Assembly: GCA_002825465.1 (NCBI GenBank) | Contig: PJER01000003.1 | Span: forward strand, 62,001-126,000 | Length of the DNA: 64,000 bases | Direction of reading: 5' to 3' | From: Candidatus Thorarchaeota archaeon MP8T_1 | GTDB taxonomy: Archaea; Asgardarchaeota; Thorarchaeia; Thorarchaeales; Thorarchaeaceae | Part shown: piece after piece, positions 8,578 through 18,400 of the stretch | Layout of the letters: every line of letters starts with the position of its first letter | Position numbering within the stretch: the first letter of the stretch is position 1 | The notes under the pieces: generated by a model | Seen by the model: only the letters and a program-made list of their open reading frames with translations | Told to the model about the DNA's origin: nothing | Databases searched by the model: none | Translations under genes and position numbers: made by a program

Positions 8578-9639
8578 TTATCCATATTTGATTCGTGGAT
8601 CTAAAATGCCATATAGCAAATCTGCTGCAAAGTTTGCTAAAACAGCAGTTATTGCAATAATAAGAAACATTGCTTGAATAACTGGATAGTCCATTCGTAA
8701 AAGACTCTCAAATATAAAACGACCCATCCCTCGCCACGTGAACACTGTCTCGGTAAGTGTAGCTCCATCAATCAGAAATCCAAAGGTCATCGCGATAATT
8801 GTAACCATTGGAAGCATAGCATTCTTCATTCCATGTTTGTAAAGTACCTGACTATCATCAAGTCCTTTTGCTCGTGCTGTGAGAATATAGTCCTCGGTCA
8901 TGACGTCAATCAAGTTGTTTCGCATGTAGAGGAAATATCCACCATATCCACCCACGCCAAGTGTGATCATTGGTAGAATCAGGTGACGGATTACATCTGC
9001 AAGCACCATCAGAGCACCCCAAGGATTATCCCTAGCTATCTCCCAGACTTCATAACTAATAGTTCCAAATTGTGGAAACCCTATCCGAATGCCCCAATTC
9101 AGTTCTGTCCACTCTGGGACCATAAAACCAAAGACAAGCAGAAGCATCATTCCCAGCCAGAACACCGGGAGTGCATATATGAAGAGAGCCACAGTGACAG
9201 CTCCTACATCCTTTCGTGAGCCAGGTTCTGCTGCGACTTTTACTCCAGTCCATATGCCTAGGAGAATTGATACCATTGCAGAAGTACCCATCAATAGTAA
9301 TGTATTAGGTAAGCGGTCCACAATTTCACCAATTACTGGACGCTGGGTTAAGAATGAAACACCAAAGTTACCTGTGAACATACTGACAAGATATCGCCAG
9401 AACATGTAGATCCAATCAAAGATGTCTGGATCAGGAACTAGTCCGAAATTAGCATACATTTGCTCGAGCAGGTCTTGAGTCAGATTACGGCGAAGTTCAT
9501 CACTAAGCATCAGGCTGACTGGACTGGCTCCAAACATGAAAGTCGGTAGTCTGAACAGGAAAAAGTTGAAACATACTACAGCGATAATCAAGAGCGTCAT
9601 GTAGATGCTTCGTCTAATGACATATTCTCTAAGTCCCAT
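8578..9639 (-). CDS. dppB: Dipeptide/oligopeptide ABC transporter permease, DppB-like (copy 2)
   Basis: 353 residues, collinear with copy 1 and differing at scattered positions, mostly conservative changes in membrane helices. The EAA-type loop (LTARAKGLDDSQVLYKHG) and the C-terminal DPRIKYG are kept. A stretch of about 90 nt spanning the codons before and through this loop is identical to copy 1, consistent with gene conversion. No terminator is visible in the 120 nt before copy 1, so the two B genes are probably one transcript. GGAGAT precedes the ATG. Confidence 0.9.
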   Translation of the reverse strand: MGLREYVIRRSIYMTLLIIAVVCFNFFLFRLPTFMFGASPVSLMLSDELRRNLTQDLLEQMYANFGLVPDPDIFDWIYMFWRYLVSMFTGNFGVSFLTQRPVIGEIVDRLPNTLLLMGTSAMVSILLGIWTGVKVAAEPGSRKDVGAVTVALFIYALPVFWLGMMLLLVFGFMVPEWTELNWGIRIGFPQFGTISYEVWEIARDNPWGALMVLADVIRHLILPMITLGVGGYGGYFLYMRNNLIDVMTEDYILTARAKGLDDSQVLYKHGMKNAMLPMVTIIAMTFGFLIDGATLTETVFTWRGMGRFIFESLLRMDYPVIQAMFLIIAITAVLANFAADLLYGILDPRIKYG

Positions 9640-9731
9640 TTCCAGACTATCTCCTATTAGTAATGATACAAGTACATAGTATTGCTAAGTACTTGTAAAT
9701 CTGAGCCAACGCGAAAAACTACACTTAATAA

Positions 9732-9802
9732 AAATAGTGTTTCTGACAACAAAAAAAAGAGAATAAAAAGAAAGGAGGGAGAAGGAAGCATGATAGCTTC
9801 CT
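9732..9802 (-). terminator. Hairpin plus T-tract terminator of C permease
   Basis: AGGAAGC at 9783-9789 pairs with GCTTCCT at 9796-9802 (7 bp, 6-nt loop). On the minus strand the stem is followed by a pyrimidine-rich stretch ending in a run of eight T (complement of the A-run near 9751-9758). It lies 17 nt past the stop of the DppC-like gene. Confidence 0.7.
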
Positions 9803-9818
9803 TTCCGGGTTCCAGTTC

Positions 9819-11393
9819 TTATCTCTCTCTCAATCGCGGGTTCAACACTTGGTCCAAAGTATGGCCCACAAATGTGAACGCAAGTGAAAGTAGAGTGATC
9901 ATTAGACCTGGGAAGAGTACTACCCACCAAGCTCCAGTGCTGAATGCACCACCGCTCCTTGCGTCTGCAAGCATTCTTCCCCAGCTAGGATCTTCAGGGT
10001 CTGTTAGACCAAGAAATGAAAGACCTGCTTCTGAGAGGATTGCTCCAACAACACCCAAGGTAATGTTTGCAAAGAGAATTGGTGTGACATTAGGCAAGAT
10101 GTGGCGGAACATAATGTAGGTATCAGAAGCTCCGATGGCTCTTGCTGACTCGACATAAGCCTTGTTCTTTTCAGCCAAGACCTGAGACCGAATCAGCCGC
10201 GACGTTCCTGTCCAACCTAATATCGCAATTACTATAATGATGTTTTGAATCGACGCTCCTAAGAACGCCGCTAGCACCATCATAAGCGGTAGTCCGGGAA
10301 TAACGAGGAGAAAGTCTACGACTCTCATGAGTACTTCATCGACCTTTCCACCAAAGTAACCTGCAACCATTCCAACGATAACGCCTACTGCAGTTGATAG
10401 TGCAGTAGCAAGTATTCCGATGTAGATTGAAATTCTACTTCCGTAAACTAGTTGGGACCATGCATCTGCACCCCAGTTGGTTGTACCTAGAAGACCGAAG
10501 TATTCACCATATGCAACCATCTTTAATGATGTGAACTTGAATTCAACAGTTCCACTGAATGTATCTAAGGGTGAAGGGTCACCTGAACTGAAGACATATC
10601 GAGGAGCAAGACCAACACGAACAGTGATTTCATCTAAGGGATCCTCTTGTTGGGTTCCATTCAATGAAACCATTCCCATAAAGATCTCTTCGATACTAAA
10701 GTAGTTCAAGCTTACACGCTTCTCTTGAGGCTGATCTGTGTAAGTTGCCTCACGTGATTCGTAAAGTCTTGTCCAGTGACCACTGGAATCGATAATCCAA
10801 ACATAAACTCTGAACATGAGGTTTCCTGCAAGTGATTCATTTGCAAAATCACCGGTAAGCTCTGTTGCATATGTCACGGACATGTTGACATCACTTGGTT
10901 TATTGTTCCAAGGCCAAGCAACTATCTGGTCGAAATAGACAAAATCACCATAATCAGGCATTGTCATTTCAGGATCACGCCCGATATAGTCTAATTCAGT
11001 ACCAGGAGTATGTGTCCATGTTAAGTTCACATAACTTTCCGTATGATTTTCATCTATCCCTTGGTGAAAATAACTAAATTCACCACTTGTACCATTTGCG
11101 TGCATAGCACTTGGTGCATTTTCAAGATAGGGATCACGAAGATATTCGCCAGATTGAACACCGTTTGGATCAAACACAGAGAGCCATGAAGGAGCAAGGT
11201 AGGTAGGAGCTACCTTGAACTGAGGTGTAGGATTGTGTGTTGCCAAGGCTGGAGCAAATATTGCCATACCGAAAAAGATAGCCATAATGAATAAACCAAT
11301 CAGGCCTATTCTGTGCTTACGATATTCACCCCAGAAACCGGTGATGCTGACGTACCAATTACTGTCTTTCCAATTTTTTTTGGACCCGGACAA
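9819..11393 (-). CDS. dppC: ABC transporter permease, DppC-like, with large extracytoplasmic insertion
   Basis: 524 residues against roughly 300 for ordinary DppC. The N-terminal cytoplasmic segment and helix 1 (about residues 28-50) are followed by ~250 extra residues rich in Asn-x-Ser/Thr, Trp and Tyr, with beta character. The normal core then begins at LGTTNWGADAWSQLVYGSRI. The EAA loop is YVESARAIGASDTYIMFRH and the chain ends LDQVLNPRLRER. The insertion lies outside the cell, where it could contact the anchored binding proteins. The start is a TTG placed by GGAGG 7 nt upstream. It partners either DppB copy. Confidence 0.9.
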   Translation of the reverse strand: MSGSKKNWKDSNWYVSITGFWGEYRKHRIGLIGLFIMAIFFGMAIFAPALATHNPTPQFKVAPTYLAPSWLSVFDPNGVQSGEYLRDPYLENAPSAMHANGTSGEFSYFHQGIDENHTESYVNLTWTHTPGTELDYIGRDPEMTMPDYGDFVYFDQIVAWPWNNKPSDVNMSVTYATELTGDFANESLAGNLMFRVYVWIIDSSGHWTRLYESREATYTDQPQEKRVSLNYFSIEEIFMGMVSLNGTQQEDPLDEITVRVGLAPRYVFSSGDPSPLDTFSGTVEFKFTSLKMVAYGEYFGLLGTTNWGADAWSQLVYGSRISIYIGILATALSTAVGVIVGMVAGYFGGKVDEVLMRVVDFLLVIPGLPLMMVLAAFLGASIQNIIIVIAILGWTGTSRLIRSQVLAEKNKAYVESARAIGASDTYIMFRHILPNVTPILFANITLGVVGAILSEAGLSFLGLTDPEDPSWGRMLADARSGGAFSTGAWWVVLFPGLMITLLSLAFTFVGHTLDQVLNPRLRER

Positions 11394-11440
11394 ATGTCAT
11401 CCTCCGTATTAATAGGACAGAACCAAATTCGCGAATATGA

Positions 11441-11502
11441 GGGGCTCATGTTCGTATCAGATTGGACTATCCTCTTGTTTCACTTGGATATGGACGAGCC
11501 CC
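11441..11502 (-). other. Imperfect hairpin in leader of C permease
   Basis: GGGGCTC at 11441-11447 is complementary to GAGCCCC at 11496-11502, and a second short TATC/GATA pairing lies inside. The structure would fall in the 5' leader of the DppC-like gene. Whether it is a regulatory RNA fold is unknown. Confidence 0.3.
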
Positions 11503-11578
11503 AAATTTCCCCTAAAAAAGGAATTGGTTCAGGTAGCGTAAATAGTTCGGGTGGACATTTTGCCAGATTTCTGACATT

Positions 11579-11902
11579 TCACTCTTCATCATATGTCTCT
11601 TCGAATGGGTCCTCGATAACAGGTTCGTCTATGTCAGGAACTTCCTGTTCTGCAAATCGCTCATCACGCTCTTTTATCATCTGTTGAGTTCGCCGATGAG
11701 CTGCCCATAAATCTGCGTAGACGGTTCCAACAAGAAAAACAACCAGTGCCCCGGTCAATGATATGATTGATCCCCAGAACATGAGAATTGGAATAAATGT
11801 CATGATATATCCAATAATCATTAAGAGAATTGGCACTAGTAAATATCGTTTTTGTGGTTTATTCTTTGTTCGAGGAAATGATCTAACCGTTCTACTTGGC
11901 AT
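11579..11902 (-). CDS. Small two-helix membrane protein
   Basis: 107 residues, not recognised. A basic N-terminus (about 20 residues, many Arg/Lys) is followed by two hydrophobic helices (about 21-40 and 44-63), then a charged helical tail ending in an acidic Glu/Asp-rich stretch. Positive-inside reasoning places both termini in the cytoplasm. It lies between the divergent halves of the ABC locus but shares no clear transcription unit with them. Confidence 0.65.
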   Translation of the reverse strand: MPSRTVRSFPRTKNKPQKRYLLVPILLMIIGYIMTFIPILMFWGSIISLTGALVVFLVGTVYADLWAAHRRTQQMIKERDERFAEQEVPDIDEPVIEDPFEETYDEE

Positions 11903-12042
11903 AATATCACACCATCATAAGTGAAAGCATATTGCCTTTTACTTTTTCTAATCAAGCCAATCAAAAAACATACTAATTCTTGCCCAAAGCAGAGTATGAG
12001 TGCAAGCTACCTAGTGTGTCGAGGTAAGAATGTCTTTGAAAG

Positions 12043-12058
12043 GAACATATTTAAGATA
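12043..12058 (+). promoter_or_regulatory. Probable promoter of the dppD-dppF ATPase operon
   Basis: A purine-rich GAAAGGAA stretch (BRE-like) runs into CATATTTAAG (TATA-like, about 12047-12056), roughly 85 nt before the dppD start. The ~60-nt leader holds several mutually exclusive short pairings (CCGTAG/CTACGG, GGACC/GGTCC, AGTCC/GGACT). No experimental support. Confidence 0.4.
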
Positions 12059-12141
12059 ATCAAAGTGGACCGTAGTCCAATAACGGGTCCTGCATCTACG
12101 GGACTTGATGGGCCGCTTTTGGCTCTATGGAGTGTACAAAC

Positions 12142-13131
12142 ATGCCCCTGCTAGACATCAAAAACCTGCGCATGTATTATCAAACGCAGAAGGGTCTTGT
12201 GAAGGCAGTCGACAACGTTTCCCTGACATTAGAACCTGGTGAGTCAATCGGACTAGCAGGTGAGTCAGGATGTGGAAAGTCAAGCCTTGCATATTCAATT
12301 ATGCAGCTACTTCCACCTGCTGCAAATATTGTTGGTGGAAATGTGTATTTCAAGGGAGACGACTTAATTCGTAAGACAGCAAAGGAGATGAGGGACATCC
12401 GATGGAAGAACGTTGCTATCGTCTTCCAAGGTGCTATGAACGCATTGAACCCCGTCTTTGAGATAGGAGAACAGATTGCTGAAGCCATTCTCATGCACGA
12501 AAACGTGACTGAAGAAGAGGCACTTGACAGATGCGCCAAGCTTTTTGAGATGGTTGGTCTCGATCCAGGTCGAATTCATAACTATCCACATGAATTCTCT
12601 GGTGGTATGAGGCAACGAGCGATGATTGCTATGGCACTTGCATGTAATCCAGACCTTGTGATAGCTGATGAGCCTACTACAGCTCTAGATGTTACAATCC
12701 AAGCACAGATTCTCAAGCTTATGCAAAAGCTCCAGAAAGATCTTGGCCTTTCACTCATTCTCATCACACACGACTTGAGTGTTATCGCTGAGACCTGTGA
12801 CAAGACAGCTATCATGTATGCCGGGAAAATTGCAGAGTTGGCAGATGTCGTGTCAGTCTTCAAGGACCCAGTACACCCATACGCTACTGGCTTGGTCGGT
12901 GCAATTCCAAGCATGGTTAAAGCAGACAAGAAGACACTAACTTCAATCCCAGGATCACCACCAGACCTGATTTCACCTCCACCAGGTTGCCGATTCCATC
13001 CCAGATGCCCTTACGCACAGGACATATGTTCGAAGGAAGACCCATTGCCTAATGAGATTGAACCAGGTAGGTTTGTGTCATGTCACTTTGCTGAACAACT
13101 TAGAGGAGAAATTGAGATAGATTTGGGGTGA
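12142..13131 (+). CDS. dppD: Oligopeptide/dipeptide ABC transporter ATPase, DppD-like
   Basis: 329 residues from the ATG at 12142. An in-frame ATG exists at 12127, but GGAG at 12129-12132 has correct spacing only to 12142. Walker A is GESGCGKS, the signature is FSGGMRQR, and Walker B is LVIADEP followed by the D-loop TALD and the switch histidine (THDLS). The C-terminal oligo_HPY extension has GCRFHPRCPYAQDIC with further Cys, the site proposed for an Fe-S cluster in some DppD/F proteins. It hydrolyses ATP in the cytoplasm to drive the divergently encoded permeases. The stop overlaps the ribosome site of the next gene. Confidence 0.93.
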   Translation: MPLLDIKNLRMYYQTQKGLVKAVDNVSLTLEPGESIGLAGESGCGKSSLAYSIMQLLPPAANIVGGNVYFKGDDLIRKTAKEMRDIRWKNVAIVFQGAMNALNPVFEIGEQIAEAILMHENVTEEEALDRCAKLFEMVGLDPGRIHNYPHEFSGGMRQRAMIAMALACNPDLVIADEPTTALDVTIQAQILKLMQKLQKDLGLSLILITHDLSVIAETCDKTAIMYAGKIAELADVVSVFKDPVHPYATGLVGAIPSMVKADKKTLTSIPGSPPDLISPPPGCRFHPRCPYAQDICSKEDPLPNEIEPGRFVSCHFAEQLRGEIEIDLG

Positions 13132-13137
13132 TTGATA

Positions 13138-14196
13138 ATGACAATTGACGAATCAAGAATTCTACAAGGTTCCGATGATATTAAAGACGGTGAAACTCTG
13201 ATTGAGATTAGGAATATGAGGAAGTGGTTTGCTGTCAACACAGGATTCCTTTCATCAATGCTGTACAGACAAGAACTCTTTGTCAAAGCCGTTGACGGTG
13301 TTTCCTTCGACATCAAGAAAGGCGAGGTTCTGGTACTTGCAGGCGAATCTGGTTGTGGAAAGACAACAACAGGTCGTTGCATTCTGCACTTAGAAATTCC
13401 AACGGATGGCGAGGTCAGATACGCTGGACAAAACCTAGCTACACTTGACCGAAATGAGATTAAAGAGCTCAGGAAGAGAATGCAGATTACATTCCAAGAC
13501 CCCTATGAGTCACTTAATCCAAAACAGAGTATCTTTAGTATTGTACAAGAGCCACTGTTAGTTCACAAAATACCACTCACGCCAAGTCAAAGAAGACAAC
13601 GAGTTCTCGAAGCACTGGAAAGTGTTGCTCTTACACCAGCAAGCGATTATATTGATAGGTTCCCCCATGAGCTTTCAGGTGGGCAGAGACAGAGAATCTC
13701 TGTAGCAAGAGCCCTTATTCTGCACCCTGAGTTCATGGTTGCAGATGAGCCTGTGTCTATGTTGGATGTATCAATTCGTGCAGAGATTCTAAATCTACTT
13801 CTGAACTTGCGAGAGGAACTCGGACTGACATATCTATTCATCACACACGACTTAGCTGTTGCTACATATATTGCTGATAGAATTGGCATCATGTATCTCG
13901 GAAAAGTCGTGGAGATTGGACCCGCTCACGATGTAGCATTTACACCAATGCATCCGTACACTCGTGCATTGATTTCAGCTGTACCTTCAGGAGACCCAAC
14001 TGTCAAGAGACGAATTGAGTCGCTAAAGGGTGAGCCACCGAGTCCAATCAATGTTCCCAGCGGTTGCCGATTCCATCCAAGATGTCCATATGCGCAGGAG
14101 ATCTGTGTGAGGGAAATCCCAGAAGACCGAGATATGGGCGAAGGACATTTCGTAGCCTGTCACTTTGCTGGCGAGCTACCAGAAGTGCAGCTCTAG
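13138..14196 (+). CDS. dppF: Oligopeptide/dipeptide ABC transporter ATPase, DppF-like
   Basis: 352 residues from the ATG at 13138, preceded by GGGGTGAT that overlaps the dppD stop (translational coupling). A TTG at 13132 is less likely because it lies inside the ribosome site. Walker A is GESGCGKT, the signature LSGGQRQR, Walker B FMVADEP, with SMLD and THDLA. The C-terminal GCRFHPRCPYAQEIC repeats the cysteine pattern of DppD. It is the second nucleotide-binding subunit of the heterodimeric transporter. Confidence 0.93.
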   Translation: MTIDESRILQGSDDIKDGETLIEIRNMRKWFAVNTGFLSSMLYRQELFVKAVDGVSFDIKKGEVLVLAGESGCGKTTTGRCILHLEIPTDGEVRYAGQNLATLDRNEIKELRKRMQITFQDPYESLNPKQSIFSIVQEPLLVHKIPLTPSQRRQRVLEALESVALTPASDYIDRFPHELSGGQRQRISVARALILHPEFMVADEPVSMLDVSIRAEILNLLLNLREELGLTYLFITHDLAVATYIADRIGIMYLGKVVEIGPAHDVAFTPMHPYTRALISAVPSGDPTVKRRIESLKGEPPSPINVPSGCRFHPRCPYAQEICVREIPEDRDMGEGHFVACHFAGELPEVQL

Positions 14197-14197
14197 A

Positions 14198-14247
14198 CGA
14201 ACATCACGGGTGTTCCCCTTGACACCCGTGTTCGCTTCCTTTTTTTG
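14198..14247 (+). terminator. Terminator of dppD-dppF
   Basis: CACGGGTGT at 14205-14213 pairs with ACACCCGTG at 14222-14230 (9 bp), extended by GAAC/GTTC after a small bulge. A run of seven T follows (14240-14246). It begins directly after the dppF stop. Confidence 0.8.
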
Positions 14248-14272
14248 CTTTCAAGTAATTTAGTGATATAGA

Positions 14273-14710
14273 ATGACCGAAGACACAGACCGACCTCGAA
14301 TTTTGCGTGCCATCAAGAAATGCCTAGTTGATGGAGATGAGTATTTCAAGAAAGCAATGGATGCACTTGATGAAATTGGAAAAGGTTCGATGGGTGTTGG
14401 CATGACTCCAATCCTTGGTGGATATGGGATAAAAGATCCAAAGACGCACTATCGAGGAGCATTATTTGAAATTGATGCAGCAGAACGTTCACTTCAACCA
14501 CTTACTAAACGGTACAAAGATGGTCGCGTCAATGCATCACATTTCAAGTCAGAGCATGCGATGGTTCTTTTGCAGGACTTGGAAGGAATGGATTACAATA
14601 TCCTCATCAAAAAACTTGTTGAACAGAGTGGAAGAGAATCGACTTGGTATCGATTGAAAGAACTTCGTTCAAAAATCAATGAACTTCTTACATTAATTGC
14701 GGATTCATAA
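14273..14710 (+). CDS. Small helical protein of unknown function
   Basis: 145 residues, not recognised. It is almost entirely helical in appearance, with a Gly-rich interruption (KGSMGVGMTPILGGYG, about residues 37-52). No membrane segment, signal or cysteine cluster. It precedes, on the same strand and 58 nt away, the amidohydrolase-like and amidoligase genes and may belong to that unit. Confidence 0.65.
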   Translation: MTEDTDRPRILRAIKKCLVDGDEYFKKAMDALDEIGKGSMGVGMTPILGGYGIKDPKTHYRGALFEIDAAERSLQPLTKRYKDGRVNASHFKSEHAMVLLQDLEGMDYNILIKKLVEQSGRESTWYRLKELRSKINELLTLIADS

Positions 14711-14768
14711 TAGTGGACTAACTCTGCTAAACTAGCAAAGATAATAACGCTACATCTCAGTTTCTCAA

Positions 14769-15473
14769 TTGTTCGGAAATGACAAAGAGTTGTTGCCTTC
14801 TATGAGTGGTTTGAATAAACAGCATGGTCTTCTCAGGGAACTTGAGAAGGCAGAACAAGTTCTCTCGCAATTACTTGGCAAGCTCTCAAATGTAAATAAT
14901 CTCTTAACTCCTATAGAGCATTCTCTAAGAGCGGAGGACTTCTCATCTAGTGGATCATATATCCTTGGAACATCAGATGGGATAGTTTGTGTGCTTTCAG
15001 GAAGCATAAAAGGAGACCCGCTTTCCAACTCCATTGAGAATACAAGAGGAAAGGGTAGAAAACTTCCTTCAATAATAAAAGGAACAGATAGAAGTGAAAC
15101 CAAGAGTACTTGTGATTCCATTTTGAAGATTGTAAGGGGAAAATCAGGAGAGAATACAATCAATTATGTCATCAATCTTAGATGGGCGAATTTCTCATCA
15201 ATCATCAATAGTGAGGATATAATTATCATTGGAAATAGATTCTATAATGACCCATCTAATGCACTAACAAAACTCTCATCCAGATTTGAAGAACTTGGAT
15301 TAAAAGTACTATATGATGCTGGCGAATTTGGAGGAGGACCACTCACCTATAGATTGACAGAATTTGCTCGCCAGATTGGAAATATGCCAATATTTGAAAT
15401 CACGCTTTCTCGAAAGTGTGCAGAGAATCACGAAAGAGTAGCTGACATACTTGAATCATTTACGAAATTATAG
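14769..15473 (+). CDS. Possible N-formylglutamate amidohydrolase-like protein
   Basis: Up to 234 residues. The start is uncertain: TTG at 14769 or ATG at 14802, neither with a convincing ribosome site. The second half (about 150-234) resembles the C-terminal half of the N-formylglutamate amidohydrolase fold. It has a beta strand DIIIIGN, an NDPSNA turn, a long helix, then FGGGPLTYRL and an IFEITLSRK strand like the PYxGG...IEIxR region of that family. The N-terminal Zn ligands (HSG-type) are not evident; an LSGS segment sits there instead, so it may be inactive. It is directly followed by a GCS2 amidoligase, a sensible partner for a hydrolase of amide or peptide bonds. Tentative. Confidence 0.55.
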   Translation: MFGNDKELLPSMSGLNKQHGLLRELEKAEQVLSQLLGKLSNVNNLLTPIEHSLRAEDFSSSGSYILGTSDGIVCVLSGSIKGDPLSNSIENTRGKGRKLPSIIKGTDRSETKSTCDSILKIVRGKSGENTINYVINLRWANFSSIINSEDIIIIGNRFYNDPSNALTKLSSRFEELGLKVLYDAGEFGGGPLTYRLTEFARQIGNMPIFEITLSRKCAENHERVADILESFTKL

Positions 15474-15482
15474 GTGATAGAA

Positions 15483-18400
15483 ATGAGCTCTTCTGAGGAT
15501 ACATCGGAAATGAAGTTACCATTTCCACATGGCATCGAGGTAGAGCTTCAAGTAATTAGAAAAGATGGGTCATGGATTCGAGGAGAAGATATCTTAGATG
15601 TCTTCGATAAGATTGTATCAAGTGCCAAGAGTCATCTTGATAAAAAGATACGGTCGTCATCTGTAGCATCTGTCAAAGATAAGTACAGTCATAGTGCGCA
15701 AACAGAGGAAGGGGAGCGCGGTTCACGGATTGTGGCAACATATTTGGATCCATCAGGTGCTACAAAAGAATATACACTTCTTGGTCACGATCCCAATGTA
15801 ACTAGCCTTACGTGGATACTAGAAATTGCTACACCACCTTGTACTACTTTGGAAGAACTTGCTTGGTGGGTTCAAACATTGATAGCAATATCCTATGAAT
15901 CACTCCCGAAAGATTCGCAAGCAATTCTCGTTTCCACTGGATTAAATCCTACTCAAGAATATCTACGTAATCTTTCCTTTGGAGAACATCATCACATCTT
16001 GAGTCCTTCAATAGATGAGAGGACTAAGATTGCAGTGTACAATATGATTCGTAATTTTATACCACATTTGATTGCTCTATCTGTCAACTCACCATTTGTA
16101 AACAAAGCTCCAAGTGATGAGATTTCGATTGATGAAGAAGGTAAAGTCAGAGCACCTAGATGTAAGCGCTCAATCAGACTCTTCAGGAATACAACACAAA
16201 TGGGACCAACAAATGAGTTTGAATTGATCCCTCATATTACCACGGCAGATAAAGATGCATTTGCAAAACATGTGAATCGCAGTTATGCACGTATGGTCGA
16301 TATGTATCCCTATACAGATTATGGAACAATCGAGCTGAGAGTATTTGATACACAACTAAGTATTCCGAGAAGAATGGGTTTAGCACTTATCCTTCAGGCC
16401 TTAGCTTTGAAAGCCCAAAAAATGACTGAAAAAGGAGAATCAATCCCAGATGTGGGAGCGCAGACTCTTGCCGCAAACAGGGCTTCAGCGGTTTCAGCTG
16501 GCCTTTGGGGACCATTTCGTTCGAGCGAAGGAACTGATGAGTATAACAATATCTACAATCATCAGATTACTGATACCGGTCAAATCAATTCATCACGGCG
16601 AAATCGATTCCTGGGTGATGCTGTTATATCTATGTTCTATATGATCAGAGAAGAATTAGAGGAGCTTAACATCGTTGAAAATCCCTTCATGCAGGCACTA
16701 CTTGCATCGGTCTTTGGAAGTGATTTTTCAGTACCAAGAACAACTGGTGCAGATTTCCAACTTGATGTCTATGCAAGGTCCGATTTCAATATGGTTGTTC
16801 TCTTGAAGCAACTTGCAGAGGTTACAAGAGAGTGTAGCACAAACTGGCTATACGATCCGATTGAAGGAACCCCCCATCTTCCAACATGGCTATGCTGGTG
16901 GAAGGGACTAGAACCTGAAATCATTACAGATACAGACAGACCCTTTGCGGGACAAGATGTTCAGTTCTCAATTATTGTGCGTAATTCAACTGGTAGAACT
17001 ATGGAGAATATGAGCATTGTTTATTCAGTGGAAGATTCAGATAGAAAGGTCGTTGATGGGAATATACTCGCCATTCCAAATATCCTAGCTGGCGAAATAC
17101 ATGTTTCTACTGTGACTTTTTCAACTAGAAAGGACACTTCAGCATACAACGTAATCGCAGAAGTTGGTTTTGCTGGTCGTCAGGTCAATATTGCAAGTAC
17201 GATTAATATGTACTGGATGAAGGCATCCATCAAACCAGGAACAACAACCCAATTTGCAGATGGAAGAACTCCAGTTCTCTTTACAAGCGAAATCGAAACT
17301 AACTATCCGATGAAATCATTAGTAACCTGTGAGGTCAGGTTGTTAGCTCCAAATTTGGAGAGAGTCATCACTGGACTTACTGGTTCTTTTGAGGTCGAAG
17401 GTGGAGACCGCACTGTGATAGATAGTTCGCAATTTCCAACACTTCTGATACCACCAGATGCAGCAGAAGGTGTTGAAAGATGTGTGCTTCAATTGAAACT
17501 TCTCAATGAGGAAGATATAGAAATTGCAGAATCAACTTCCAAACCATTCTATGTTGGATTTGTTAGAACAGGACCACAAATACTGATTGATTCTGACTTG
17601 AAGAGTACCTATACTCCAGGGGATTATATCTCAGGCAATATTATCGTGAGTGATAAGAATAAAGTCATCGAATCTCCAGCAAAATTGCATATCGAGTACA
17701 TAGCGGATTCAGGTCAAATAATTGAGATTGAGAGTTACATATTCGAAGAATTTCATGACAGTGAAGTAAACTTCCAATGGCGAGTGCCACAATTTGATTC
17801 TGGACAACAATCTGATAGAGTCGGTCTTCTGCGAGCTCGAGTATCAATGAGAGGGCAGAATGTAACTACATCAGAATCTGATAGGTTCAGTATTGAATAC
17901 CTCTCAACGCGAGTGAATATTGATTCCTTACGAGCACCAAAACGAGCACATATTGGAGGCAAAATTTCAGGTTGGTTACGCATCAGAAGAAATACTGAAC
18001 AAGGAGACCCTGCTTTTCTTACAATGTCCCTTATCTTTCCAAATGGAGAGGAGTTTGTTGTACTTCGTCAGCAAGTGAAACAGAGTAAGAATCTATCACT
18101 TGCTTTTGGACCTCTGACAATCCCTGCACCTAAATCATCACCCATTCCAAAATCGATTACACTATCTGCAACTCTGAGCTATGCAGGTATGGAGATAGAT
18201 AAACGAACATTGGAAATTGACCTAGTGGGAGGACCAGCATCAGACATTGCATCCATCAATTTCATCGGTTTACCAAACTATGTTGTTCCAGATCAATTGC
18301 TACAAGTAACCGCCCAAATCAGTAGCAACATGGAAAAAAATAGGGAGTGTGAACTTTCAATCGAATTGGAATCAATAGGAGGAATTACATCGATACTTAC

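Noticed and set aside
9682..10119. 145-codon plus-strand frame
   Set aside because: Antisense to the conserved core of the DppC-like gene and across its terminator.
3202..11393. Single five-gene operon
   Set aside because: Hairpin plus T-tract structures follow several of the genes, and a separate TATA box precedes binding protein copy 1.
12070..12105. Riboswitch in the dppD leader
   Set aside because: Only short, mutually exclusive 5-6 bp pairings; no match to a known class and too little sequence.
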